NCBI GenBank assembly: GCA_003024985.2
Contig: PXIH01S0001508.1
Length of the DNA stretch: 10,054 nt
Strand: one strand, 5' to 3'
From: Euperipatoides rowelli
Lineage: Eukaryota; Onychophora; Udeonychophora; Euonychophora; Peripatopsidae
Under the pieces are notes generated by a model, which saw only the letters and a program-made list of their open reading frames with translations, was not told the DNA's origin and did not search any database. Both the position numbers and the translations under genes were made by a program. This document shows, piece by piece, positions 1-7,106 of this stretch (position 1 is its first letter; each line of letters begins with the position of its first letter).

Positions 1-65
1 TTGAAAAAGCCAAAAACTACAATTTAAAGTTTAACTAAAATAAAATTCAATTTAAATTAAAAAAT

Positions 66-242
66 GTAAAATATTTAGGACAAATATTTTCTGAACATGG
101 TGTAAAAGTGGATCCTGAGCAAGTTAAAGCTATTGATGAACTTAGTGAGCCAAAGAATTTACATAATTGCAGTCAGTTATGGGAACAGTAAATTATTTGA
201 ACAAATATATACCACAATTGTCAGAGAAATTTACTGAAATAA
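66..242 (+). pseudogene. pol: Gypsy pol: C-terminal end of reverse transcriptase (thumb/connection), broken
   Basis: In frame 3 from 66 the translation reads VKYLGQIFSEHGVKVDPEQV. This is the conserved block just after the Gypsy reverse transcriptase palm, where YLG is followed by a loop and a D/P-x-KV(K)AI segment. The match continues through KAIDELSEPKN to about 160. A frameshift near 160-167 then moves the match to frame 2 (QSVMGTVNYLNKYIPQLSEK from about 170), the block that normally reads as G-x-x-NYYRKFIP in Gypsy elements. The catalytic YxDD box lies upstream of the window. After about 240 a stretch normally present before RNase H appears deleted, and the match returns in frame 3. The family assignment is firm; exact breakpoints are estimates. 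Confidence 0.88.
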
Positions 243-700
243 GATGCACCATGGATATGGAATGACAAACATAAGGAAGTATTTGCATAAGTGAAGAATA
301 GAATAAAAAATTCACTAACACTAAAATGTTTTACAAATGAAGGAACTTTAATAATACCCCCTGATGCAAGTCAAAGTGTCTTAGGTTCATGTTTATTGAC
401 AAATAAAGGGCCAATAAGTTACGCTCAAGAAGTCTAAGAAACAGAGCAAAAATATGCTCAAATAGAAGAACTCCTAGCAATATGTTTGCATGCAAAAAAA
501 TCCCATACATTCATATATGGGAGAAAGGTTATTGTGCGTAGTGACCATAAACCATTAGAAAGCTAAAATAATAAAGACTCTAGTCAAACAACTGCACGCC
601 TGCAAAGAATGTCATTATTCCTGCTTAAATATGATCTGACCATAAAAGTATATAAAGCCAGTTAAGGAGATGTACATAGCAGATTACTTATCAAATAATT
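243..700 (+). pseudogene. pol: Gypsy pol: RNase H domain, broken by stops
   Basis: Frame 3 from 243 gives a recognisable Gypsy RNase H, which degrades RNA in RNA:DNA hybrids during reverse transcription. It opens with DAPWIWNDKHKEVF, the usual lead-in. The four acidic landmarks are visible: the Asp of PPDAS (363-365), a Glu just before LLAI (about 468-470), the Asp of RSDHKPLE (near 540) and the Asp of ADYLS after a frameshift (about 682). A TARLQR block near 595-610 fits the family's usual ARLQRW region. Frame 3 is interrupted by stops at 288-290, 435-437, 564-566 and 663-665, and the frame changes near 668 into the open frame starting at 670. The helix around the catalytic Glu looks one codon shorter than usual. 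It is clearly non-functional. Confidence 0.9.
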
Positions 701-1134
701 ATTCCAAAGACAAGGCCAAAGAGGAGGTCATGTTCACAGATAAAGTGCATATGGTACAAAGAGTCAAACCTATTTCTGAAGACAGACTGGAAGAAATGAG
801 GAAATTTTCAATACAGGATACAGAAATTGGTGAAATAAGACAATATATTATGAACAAATGGCCAACTAGAAAGAAACAAGTATCACCATTAGTGAAATGG
901 GCATGGAAATTTAAAGACCAATTAATAATTGAGAATGACCTATTGCTACAGAATGATAAAATAGGCCTAGTTGTACCAAAGGTATTAAGAGAGACAATGC
1001 TTGATATTTTACATCATCACTACTTCGGAATATCTAAAACAAAAAATAGGGCGAGAAAAGTAATATATTGGCCTGGAAAGTCAAGTGATAGCCTATTCAA
1101 AGAATTATTGAAAATTGTAAAACATGTGAAATGA
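670..1134 (+). pseudogene. pol: Gypsy pol: RNase H end plus integrase N-terminal (zinc-binding) region, 154-codon open frame
   Basis: This is the longest open frame in the window, but it is a fragment of the retroelement polyprotein and not a gene; the ATG at 670 is an internal codon. Residues 1-8 (MYIADYLS) are the last RNase H motif. Residues 9-80 are the charged linker that precedes integrase. Residues 112-136 hold the integrase zinc-binding region: LHHHYFGISKTK followed by RARKVIYWPG, matching the family pattern H-x-x-H-x-G-x-x-KT..R......YWPG. By that pattern the second zinc-ligand His appears to be Tyr here, an inference from remembered family alignments. The two Cys ligands (C-K-T-C, 1116-1127) occur only in frame 3, so a frameshift near 1113 separates them from this frame, which ends at a TGA (1132-1134). 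Confidence 0.9.
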
Positions 1135-1560
1135 ATAGCAGAAAAAATCTAAAGAAACTATTAATACCAATGCCAATAGCTAAATATCCTTTTCATACTA
1201 TAGGAACTGATATTTGCACGTATGGTGGAATAGATTATTTGATAATTGTTTGCTATAGGCTTGTCCTATAGCAAACAATTATCAAATAATCTATTCCATA
1301 ATTCAGTTATCAACAAAAACAGCTGAAGAAATTGTCAAAAAATTAAAAAATTTCTTTTCAAACCATGGAATACCTTGTAATGTTGTTTCTGACAACATGC
1401 CATTAAACAGCATAGAATTAGAACTCCTTGCTAAATTATTGGGGATTTAATCAGGTATTCTCCAGCCCACACTACCCGAGGACCAACGGAATGGCAGAAA
1501 AGATGGTGGGTGTTGCTAAACGGATTTTATAGAAAATTAAAGCAACAGCACAATACTTGG
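1116..1560 (+). pseudogene. pol: Gypsy pol: integrase catalytic core (DDE), broken and containing an inverted duplication
   Basis: The retroviral-type integrase core inserts the cDNA into host DNA. All three metal-binding acidic positions can be read, in different frames. The first Asp is in GTDIC (codon 1209-1211, frame 3). The second is in VVSDN (1391-1393, frame 2). The Glu is in NGMAEK (1497-1499, frame 3), preceded by SPHYPRTNG, the block that corresponds to S-x-Y-HPQ-x-NG in the family. The D-to-E spacing is 106 nt, two short of the usual 36-codon step. The first D-to-D spacing is 182 nt, about 23 nt longer than I expect, and it contains the perfect hairpin at 1226-1298, which also introduces a stop at 1269-1271. 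Further stops lie at 1448-1450 and just after 1520. The domain identity is firm and the copy is dead. Confidence 0.9.
1226..1298. repeat. Perfect inverted duplication (34-bp arms, 5-nt loop)
   Basis: Positions 1226-1259 are exactly reverse-complementary to 1265-1298 over 34 bp, with the loop CTTGT at 1260-1264. Pairing fails immediately outside (1225 G against 1299 T). The left arm carries the expected integrase core sequence (GGIDYLIIV region), and the right arm is a copy of it in reverse orientation replacing a few codons. The natural integrase frame resumes directly after the right arm at about 1298. This makes a new insertion in the retroelement rather than a conserved retroelement feature. 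Confidence 0.97.
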
Positions 1561-1974
1561 ATTAATATTATCGAAATAGTACAATAAAAGGAATGGATTG
1601 AGTAGAACATTAATCTTCAAGATACACATTTAGAGCCAATGTTATGCACTAACATAGATGAGCAAATAAAAGAGAAAACAAGAAGGCATAATATGTACTA
1701 AGAGAGGGGAGTGAGAGATAGAAGGTCACCAACAAGAGGAAGAAGTGTTTTGTATAGGGACAACAAACAGTGGAAACCAGAAGCTTTTCTGGGTAAAACT
1801 GAAGCGCCAAGATTATATTTAATCAAAACACCAGAAGGGAGAACATTTAGAAGAAATAAAATAGATCTGAAACAATCTAATAATCCACCACCAGTCATGA
1901 ACATTGAAGATGAAGTGAATGAATCGGATTTATACAAACAAGTTGAATTAAGAAAACCCCATTTGACAAAGTAA
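1561..1974 (+). pseudogene. pol: Gypsy pol: integrase C-terminal region (GPY/F-like), open from 1711
   Basis: From about 1561 to 1700 the translation is broken by stops but still shows a linker with a LEPMLCTNIDEQ-like segment. From 1711 to 1974 frame 1 is open for 87 codons. It reads like the integrase C-terminal DNA-binding domain of animal Gypsy elements: VLYRDNKQWKPEAFLGKTEA, then a P-R-x-Y-x-(I/V)-KT-x-EG-x-(T)-(F/Y)-RRN core at 1810-1860. In the family this is a basic V.V.D....W..G.V.....P.SY.V....G...RRN..HL pattern. The open frame begins at GTG by chance; a stop (TAA, 1699-1701) lies immediately upstream in the same frame, so no independent gene is implied. It ends with a TAA at 1972-1974, probably the native end of Pol, about 120 nt before the LTR. 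Confidence 0.85.
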
Positions 1975-2078
1975 ATAAACAAATGGAATCACACAAGAAA
2001 GATAATTATACGACCAGATTTAGAATACAATGTCCAGCCAAATATAAGGACTACGTAAAACAAACAATGGGGTAAAGT

Positions 2079-2098
2079 AAAAAAAGAAAGGGGAGAGA
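2079..2098 (+). promoter_or_regulatory. Polypurine tract (plus-strand primer site) of the retroelement
   Basis: A 20-nt run of uninterrupted purines, ending GGGGAGAGA, abuts the TGTGAC that starts the LTR. In LTR retroelements this RNase H-resistant run primes plus-strand DNA synthesis and always adjoins the 3' LTR, which fits its position here downstream of the integrase end. Confidence 0.9.
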
Positions 2099-2340
2099 TG
2101 TGACAATTTTTTGTATAAAGCACCATACTTTGTATGATTTGGTGTGCCTGGGCAGATGCTAATGAGCTACGGTATACATGGAAGCACATGGTACTGTAAG
2201 TAATGTACTTTATTGTTTTATATATGTTTGTTTATTATTATAAACTATAATAAATAGTTTTAGTATAAACATACGCTACTATTAATAGTCCATATAATTA
2301 TTAGTAACTCATACTATACACAACGATACATATTGAAAAC

Positions 2341-2570
2341 ACCCAGATTGGGCCAAAAATACCAGAAGTGAGCTTGGAAAGACTCTGATGAGGCCACAAA
2401 TACCGGATGTGATGTCATAACATAAAAACATCATACCTTTAAGAAACAGGAAGTTGGTAATCTTGAGAAAACCTAAATTGGGCCCGAAATATTTAAAGTG
2501 GGCTTGGAAAGACCCAGAAGTGATGTCATTAAAATACCTCTTGTACCTTTAAGAGGCAGGAAGTGCCCTA
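2341..2570. repeat. Degenerate ~130-bp tandem duplication inside the LTR
   Basis: Copy 1 (2341-2470) and copy 2 (2471-about 2570) align along their length. Shared landmarks are ATTGGGCC, GCTTGGAAAGAC, the GTGATGTCAT block, TACCTTTAAGA and CAGGAAGT. Copy 2 lacks about 20 nt after GGAAAGAC. Duplicated enhancer-type blocks are common in LTR U3 regions; that this one acts as an enhancer is an inference. Confidence 0.85.
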
Positions 2571-2656
2571 CTGTGCAGGACAGGAAGTCAGACAGCTTTA
2601 ACTTTCTGGCCCGGGAAGTGACCCTTGAGCTGGAATTGGAAGTGCCACCATCTTGA
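2403..2656 (+). promoter_or_regulatory. Candidate LTR enhancer/promoter block: GGAAGT, ETS/CRE-like and YY1-like motifs
   Basis: Two 15-nt sites, CCGGATGTGATGTCA (2403-2417) and CCAGAAGTGATGTCA (2514-2528), resemble the known ETS-CRE composite CCGGAAGTGACGTCA, each with TG where the consensus has the CRE CpG. GGAAGT occurs at 2449, 2559, 2583, 2614 and 2638 (plus 2747 outside this span). GCCACCATCTTGA at 2644-2656 resembles the YY1 site GCCGCCATCTTG, again with one CpG changed to CpA. Binding is not shown; motif identity rests on established vertebrate consensus sites. Confidence 0.5.
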
Positions 2657-2740
2657 TTTGTGATGTGTAACGCTCAATGATGTTCGTTATTTGATTAAAT
2701 GGGAAGAAAAAAAATGAATGAAACAAGACTTATAAGATAA

Positions 2741-2746
2741 AATAAA
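2741..2746 (+). terminator. Polyadenylation signal AATAAA in the LTR
   Basis: AATAAA lies about 40 nt before the proposed LTR end, the usual place for the signal that ends retroelement transcripts. In DNA this AT-rich the hexamer also occurs by chance, so position is the main support. Confidence 0.55.
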
Positions 2747-3084
2747 GGAAGTGCTTTTCTACCATAGTCCTTATTCCTACATGGTGCACTTAACCGAACA
2801 GGTCATTTGCTCATGCGTAGAATCGTACACATTGTTGAATATTGTATTTAAATTCATATTTGTGTTTTTAAATTAGAAAGTACCATATACTGTAAGGTTT
2901 ACAGTGTAAGCTAACACGTTTTATGTAATAGTCTACATATTGTTAATTTAAAAACATCTCCATTCCATCATTTCAGTTTACATTTAGTTAGCATTAGGGA
3001 AATCCGATAATCATATACCAGCATGGCATGCATTAGTTAGCTATACCCCTGTATGAATAACACTGACCAAAAATAAAACATTTT

Positions 3085-3120
3085 CTGTTCAAATTAGCAT
3101 TGATAATATACTTTGAACAG
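3085..3120. repeat. Perfect 9-bp stem-loop
   Basis: CTGTTCAAA (3085-3093) is exactly reverse-complementary to TTTGAACAG (3112-3120), with an 18-nt loop. There is no T-run after it and no adjacent gene, so I give it no regulatory role. Confidence 0.7.
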
Positions 3121-3265
3121 GAGATAAAATTACCAGAATAACCATTCTTTCATGTGATGAAGTTCCACAAATTCTTTTAATAGTGAATCTCTTGATGGAT
3201 TTATTAATGGCTTTTGGTTTCAAATGGGATAGTAATAGTATAATTCTTGACAAGATGGGAGTAAC

Positions 3266-3302
3266 AACTTGATACCTGCCTGAGTTTTTAAAGTATCAAG
3301 TT
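3266..3302. repeat. Perfect 10-bp stem-loop
   Basis: AACTTGATAC (3266-3275) pairs exactly with GTATCAAGTT (3293-3302), with a 17-nt loop. The T15 run at 3318-3332 follows after 15 nt; in a bacterium this would suggest a terminator, but the animal context makes that meaningless. Confidence 0.7.
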
Positions 3303-3746
3303 AGGGGGAAATAGGAATTTTTTTTTTTTTTTACAAGGAAACAATAATTCATTAATGTTCCGAAAAAATATAAGGTCATATGAAGAAGCATTTGTCTATT
3401 ATTTTATATATTATAGCCTATATAACAACACTTTGAGCATTCTGAAATCTATCGTTTAATGAACCAGTTTCTTGACCATTTACAGTTCATCGCTTATATT
3501 TTCATTAATTATCTTGATTTGCTTTAATTTATTTTGCAACAATTTGTTTTTTTAAATTAATTCAACTTTTACATCCAGTGAATACTGATTAGGTTAGAAT
3601 GCAGAATCAGAATTTAAATTTAGTGTTGCTTAAGGGCAAATTGAAATCATGATTATGGACTTTTTAATAACTTTAATACAGAACAGTATACAAACTGTCC
3701 TCTTTTTGGCTCTCTCTCGTTTTCAGATGTCACAATGCACACCACT

Positions 3747-3772
3747 CCCCCCCCCCCACACACACACACACA
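3747..3772. repeat. C11 run followed by (CA)8 microsatellite
   Basis: C runs from 3747 to 3757 and is followed directly by CA dinucleotides to 3772. CA microsatellites of this kind are typical of animal nuclear DNA. Confidence 0.95.
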
Positions 3773-4778
3773 TATTTCCCAATCTGATATTTTTACACTC
3801 ACAGCAATATTGGACCAACCCCCACCAAGTTCTTATTAAGAAAAATGGGATTGAAGTTTTGGTGAAATTTTAAACACATTAGCTGTAATTTTTCAACTAC
3901 AGTTTTGAACTTTTGTACTCTATTGCAGTTTTTATTACAGATATTAAAGTGTTGCATATAACTTATTTGCTTAGAGTTAATGTGTAATGGGTCACTATTG
4001 CAATACCTAATTTTTAATGAATTTGGGAAAATATGAGACCGGTCTATATATTTTAATAACATTGAATGTAGGCCTAACTGCGGTAATTATTAGCCTACTA
4101 TTAAGTAGACTTTGTATTAAACACAAAATACTGATAGACAGATATATATTTTTATTATTGGAGTGCAATAATAAGAAACAATATTAAAATAACACAAAAA
4201 TGGATTTATTTCTTAAAACAAATTTATTTTTGAGGGTTGAGTTTGTATTGCAATGCAGAGGCAGAAATTAACACCAGCATAACACACTTGCCATGCCATC
4301 TGCTGAGTAAAGTGAGAAGAAGGTGAGCTGGTCAATGTTGCACTTATAGCTGATCATGTGTGACATGTTGAATGTAGCCAATATTGTGTTAACTTTTAGT
4401 ATTCACATTTTTGTGGGTTGGATTGGGCAACTATTGTCCTGATGCCTCATTTATACTAATGAATTAACATGCCTCCTATCTCTAGCTTTAATTGTCTCCT
4501 TTATTTGGTGTAGTATATTGTATTTCATTTCGATACATTCTTTCAGCCAGGAGAAAATAAAATCTTAATTTATTCTGATTCTTTTGCTATTTATTTTCTT
4601 TATTTCACCAGTTTCTTCCTTTGTTAATTTTAATATTTAAACTTTTTGTTATATACTGTTCTGCTTTTTAAAATATTCTATAGTTTGTATTTTATAGGAT
4701 TGTTGTTAAATGTTTCTATATATAGGCTAGGTACTGTATGTCTGTATATATATATAATATATTTCCATTTTGTATATT
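3773..4778. other. AT-rich non-coding stretch
   Basis: No gene is recognisable. It includes one TAGGCCTA (4069-4076), copies of TAGCCTA/TAGGCTA (4091, 4723), and a short (TA)6 run at 4745-4756. The part 4240-4440 is slightly less AT-rich, but all frames there are short and match nothing I know. Confidence 0.65.
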
Positions 4779-4925
4779 ATTCCTAGCGGCTAGGCAAGAT
4801 AGGAAGCTTCTATGCTCTGGATCGTTCCTAGTGGCTGGGCAATCTCCTATGGTCAGAATCATTCCTAGTGGCTAGGCAAAATTGACAACCTCCTTTGCTC
4901 AGGACCATTCTTAGCAATCAATGGG
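4779..4925. repeat. Degenerate minisatellite, about 3.4 copies of a 37-46-bp unit
   Basis: Units start at 4779, 4824, 4861 and 4907 (the last partial). Each of the first three begins (A/G)TTCCTAG(C/T)GGCT(A/G)GGCAA and ends in a CTC(T/A)GGA(T/C)C-like block. The head of each unit is a small palindrome, CCTAG-NGG-CTAGG, which in unit 2 becomes CTGGG and still pairs through a G:T wobble. Function is unknown. Confidence 0.8.
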
Positions 4926-6165
4926 GGAGGGGGTCAGGATTAAATTATGTTAAGTTGCATTGGAGAACTACAAAAAATAAAATAATAAATATGCTAAACT
5001 ATCAATTATTTATAAGATAAAACTGTGTAGTAGTAATCTGAAAAAGCTGTAAAAATTTTGAAAACAATAATAAAACAATTGAAAATTATTTTAATATATT
5101 ACCTGGTATATTTTGTTGAGTATAGGCTACTGTATATTTGCACTTCGGTAATAATTGATTGAATCTATACCAGGCTTGATTTTTCCTTTCCTTCATTTGT
5201 ACATTGACCAAAGATTTTCTCTTTACATGAGATTTTACCCCAAAGTGACAACACATTATCAATCTCTAAGATATATTTTTTTTCTTATGGAGAATTTATC
5301 AAAAAGATTAATGGGAGCAACAAAGTGTTAATGATTAGCAAATTGACTAGTATTAGGGTAGACATAGAAATGACTGTTTTGAACTTGATCTCTCATAGCT
5401 CCCGTGTTGAACATGAAGCTTGTAAAACTCTTGTGTACAATACAGGAGTTTTATAATTTCCATTTATTGAATACAAGGCTGCTATTTAGCTTGTGTCTTT
5501 CAGTCTTTTTTTCATGGGGAATTATCCTCCAACTTTATTCCTTACTGAAAAGGTTATAATGAAGTTTAAATCCAGAATTCGTTGTTCTCATTCTGACAAC
5601 TAAAATAAGATTATAGCCGAGAGGATGTGCATACTTAAGATCAATTGGTGTATTGTATTTTCAGAGCATGTTTAATTTGTCATTTTTATTATGCATAACT
5701 TATTACTAAAATATTTTAACAGTTTAACAATTCTATATAAAAAAAAAATTAATCTGGATGCTTTTTAATTCTATCCAGAAATGCACTTCCAGCTGCTTCC
5801 ATGATCAATGAAGTCTATTATCAATGCAGTTGTAAACTTGGTCAATATAGTTTTATTTTGTCAAAATATTATATGTTTCATTCATCAAAATGTAATATTT
5901 GATTTAAAAATGTGATAAAATCTAAGTTTTATACAATGCTAGAAAATGGCTGAATACATCATCTATGACATCAACTTTAATAGAAATCAAAGCAAACATG
6001 ACATTTAAGATGATGTCATCACTATTGTCTAACATTGCATAAAACTTGTTTAACACATTTTTAAATGAAATAAAGTTTTTAGGAATTAAACATGCATTCA
6101 TTTAGCAAAATAAAACAAAATTGACAAAATTAAAAATAGCATTGATAATACTCTTTAAATTACAT
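4926..6165. other. AT-rich non-coding stretch
   Basis: No gene or transposon is recognisable. Small features only: an 11-bp stem with one G:T pair at 5423-5433/5443-5453, and a 7-bp stem TCTGGAT/ATCCAGA at 5753-5779. Both could occur by chance in DNA of this composition. Confidence 0.65.
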
Positions 6166-6196
6166 CAGGTGCATGGACCAGCGACAGGTGCATGGA
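6166..6196. repeat. Short direct repeat, 12-bp unit spaced 19 bp apart
   Basis: CAGGTGCATGGA occurs at 6166-6177 and again at 6185-6196. This looks like a local 19-bp tandem duplication in otherwise unique sequence. Confidence 0.85.
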
Positions 6197-6523
6197 GGAG
6201 TGACCAAATCAGAAGAGCATCTATTTTTATTACTTCCATGCTTAACTAAATGAGAAGATAAAATATTAGTATTAAACAGACAGCTTGAGTGGAGGAAAAA
6301 CATATTAGAATGAGAAAACGAGAATGCCAAGATAACTATTAAGTCCTTGCTTTGCACTTTGAATTTTATTTTCAATATCAACTAGCCTACTTCAGAATTT
6401 GTGTAAATTATATAATTGAGCATTAGTGTAACAGGGATAATTGAAGTCACTTATATATTGTCAATGGAAATTTATGATTTCCCCCCACATAATTCCTGAA
6501 TTTGGCTGCTTCTAGTAGTTTAT
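6197..6523. other. AT-rich non-coding stretch
   Basis: Nothing recognisable. A C7 run at about 6480-6486 and one TAGCCTA (6383-6389) are the only notable short features. Confidence 0.6.
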
Positions 6524-6715
6524 CAGTGGTGTATCCAGAAAATTATTTTGTGGGGTGTTAACCTTTTCTTTTTTTTTTTTTGGCTGTCGGAACACTTTGT
6601 CAGGTTACGAGCTACTTTTTGATAAGCTTTATTTTTTCTCTGTTTGAATAGATTTTTCAATTTTAGGGGGTGTCCAGAACCTCTGGTCAACCCTCCCCCT
6701 TTGAATACATCCTTG
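6524..6715. mobile_element. Probable small non-autonomous DNA transposon (hAT-like), ~192 bp
   Basis: The left end CAGTGGTGTATCCAGA and the reverse complement of the right end, CAAGGATGTATTCAAA, match at 11 of 16 positions, and similarity continues inward (GTTAACC against GTTGACC after G-rich runs). CAGTGG-CGTA/GGATCCAG-type termini followed by G runs are known from hAT-superfamily elements in animals (for example the Zaphod type), recalled from family knowledge. Inside there is a T13 run (6569-6581) and a hairpin with CCAGA-ACC-TCTGG (6674-6686) flanked by G5 and C5. There is no coding sequence. A clean 8-bp target duplication is not visible: flanks TAGTTTAT and TTTATTAT match at only 5 of 8. 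It may therefore be an old copy or have misjudged ends. Confidence 0.45.
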
Positions 6716-7039
6716 TTTATTATTGTAGACATTTGTGTAATTGTTCTCATGTAGTCTGTGTTTGAAATTGTGGCAAACTGAAATTAACTAATAAGTAAAA
6801 ACTATTAAATTGTAATTTATTCCAAATTTTAATATTTTCTCTATTAAATTCTCATATTTAAAGCAGCTTGAATTCTGCATTTGAAGCTTATAAGAATAGA
6901 CTCAGGAATTATTTGAGAAGGAAGGCCTATTGTATTATTTTATTTTTAAAAAAAAATAGCCAGCAAGTCACATTAGGCTAGAAAATCTAGGCAGTGTTTA
7001 CTTTTGGGATTTTAGGTTTAGGATGTATTATATTATTCA
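6716..7039. other. AT-rich non-coding stretch
   Basis: No gene is recognisable. It contains an A9-type run near 6949-6957 and one TAGGCTA (6974-6980). Confidence 0.6.
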
Positions 7040-7106
7040 TTCATTTATTTGCTTTTGATGATTCACTTGTTTAGGGCTAGAGCATATTGTTAGATTCAAT
7101 TAGACC
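7040..7106. repeat. Outlying units of the TTCAyTTATT...TAGGG...ATATTGT repeat family
   Basis: Segments starting TTCATTTATT (7040) and TTCACTTGTTTAGGGCTAGAGC (7062) match the units of the array at 8129-8400, including the AGCATATTGTTAGA ending. They lie about 1 kb upstream of that array. Confidence 0.65.

Larger units (their letters stand above)
1..2781 (+). mobile_element. Ty3/Gypsy LTR retrotransposon, 3' part, degenerate
   Basis: This is the right-hand part of a Ty3/Gypsy (Metaviridae-type) element. The order reverse transcriptase end, RNase H, integrase, polypurine tract, 3' LTR is diagnostic of Gypsy and excludes Ty1/Copia, where integrase precedes reverse transcriptase. The left part (5' LTR, gag, protease, reverse transcriptase catalytic core) lies outside the window. 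The reading frame shifts repeatedly (near 165, 243, 668 and 1113, across the 1226-1298 hairpin, and between 1448 and 1458), and several stops interrupt it, so the copy cannot make a functional Pol. The right boundary is uncertain: 2781 (ending CTACA) is preferred, and 2800 (ending GAACA) is possible. A target-site duplication cannot be tested without the left end. The integrase C-terminal region resembles the widespread animal elements often labelled K02A2.6-like, recognised from memory of the family. Confidence 0.93.
2099..2781 (+). mobile_element. 3' LTR of the Gypsy element (~683 bp; right end uncertain)
   Basis: The left end is set by TGTGAC directly after the polypurine tract. The right end is chosen as ACA at 2779-2781 (TG...CA convention), with 2800 as the alternative (702 bp). 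AATAAA at 2741-2746, about 40 nt before the chosen end, fits a retroelement polyadenylation signal within R. The first 240 nt are AT-rich, and 2341-2660 is much richer in GC and holds the repeats and motifs listed separately. The bases right after 2781 begin TGG, as a primer-binding site would, but no internal retroelement sequence follows, so I read it as host flank or the last LTR bases. No second LTR is present for comparison. Confidence 0.78.
2782..3746. other. AT-rich non-coding stretch with two short hairpins
   Basis: No gene is recognisable. The content is AT-rich unique-looking DNA with a T15 run at 3318-3332, a small ACTGTAA/TTACAGT hairpin at 2889-2905, and the two perfect stem-loops listed separately at 3085-3120 and 3266-3302. 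Confidence 0.7.

Noticed and set aside
1698-1982. 94-codon minus-strand open frame
   Set aside because: It is antisense to the integrase C-terminal region, which has clear family similarity on the + strand.
3266-3332. Stem-loop followed by a T run, resembling an intrinsic terminator
   Set aside because: There is no gene upstream, and the context is animal nuclear DNA, where this type of terminator does not operate for mRNA genes.
3649-4062. Open frames on both strands around the CA microsatellite
   Set aside because: They cross the microsatellite or overlap each other on opposite strands, and show no recognisable motif or codon pattern.
6160-6750. Minus-strand open frames of 73 and 75 codons
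   Set aside because: The first lies in plain AT-rich DNA without motifs; the second is a reading of the probable miniature transposon including its poly-A tract.
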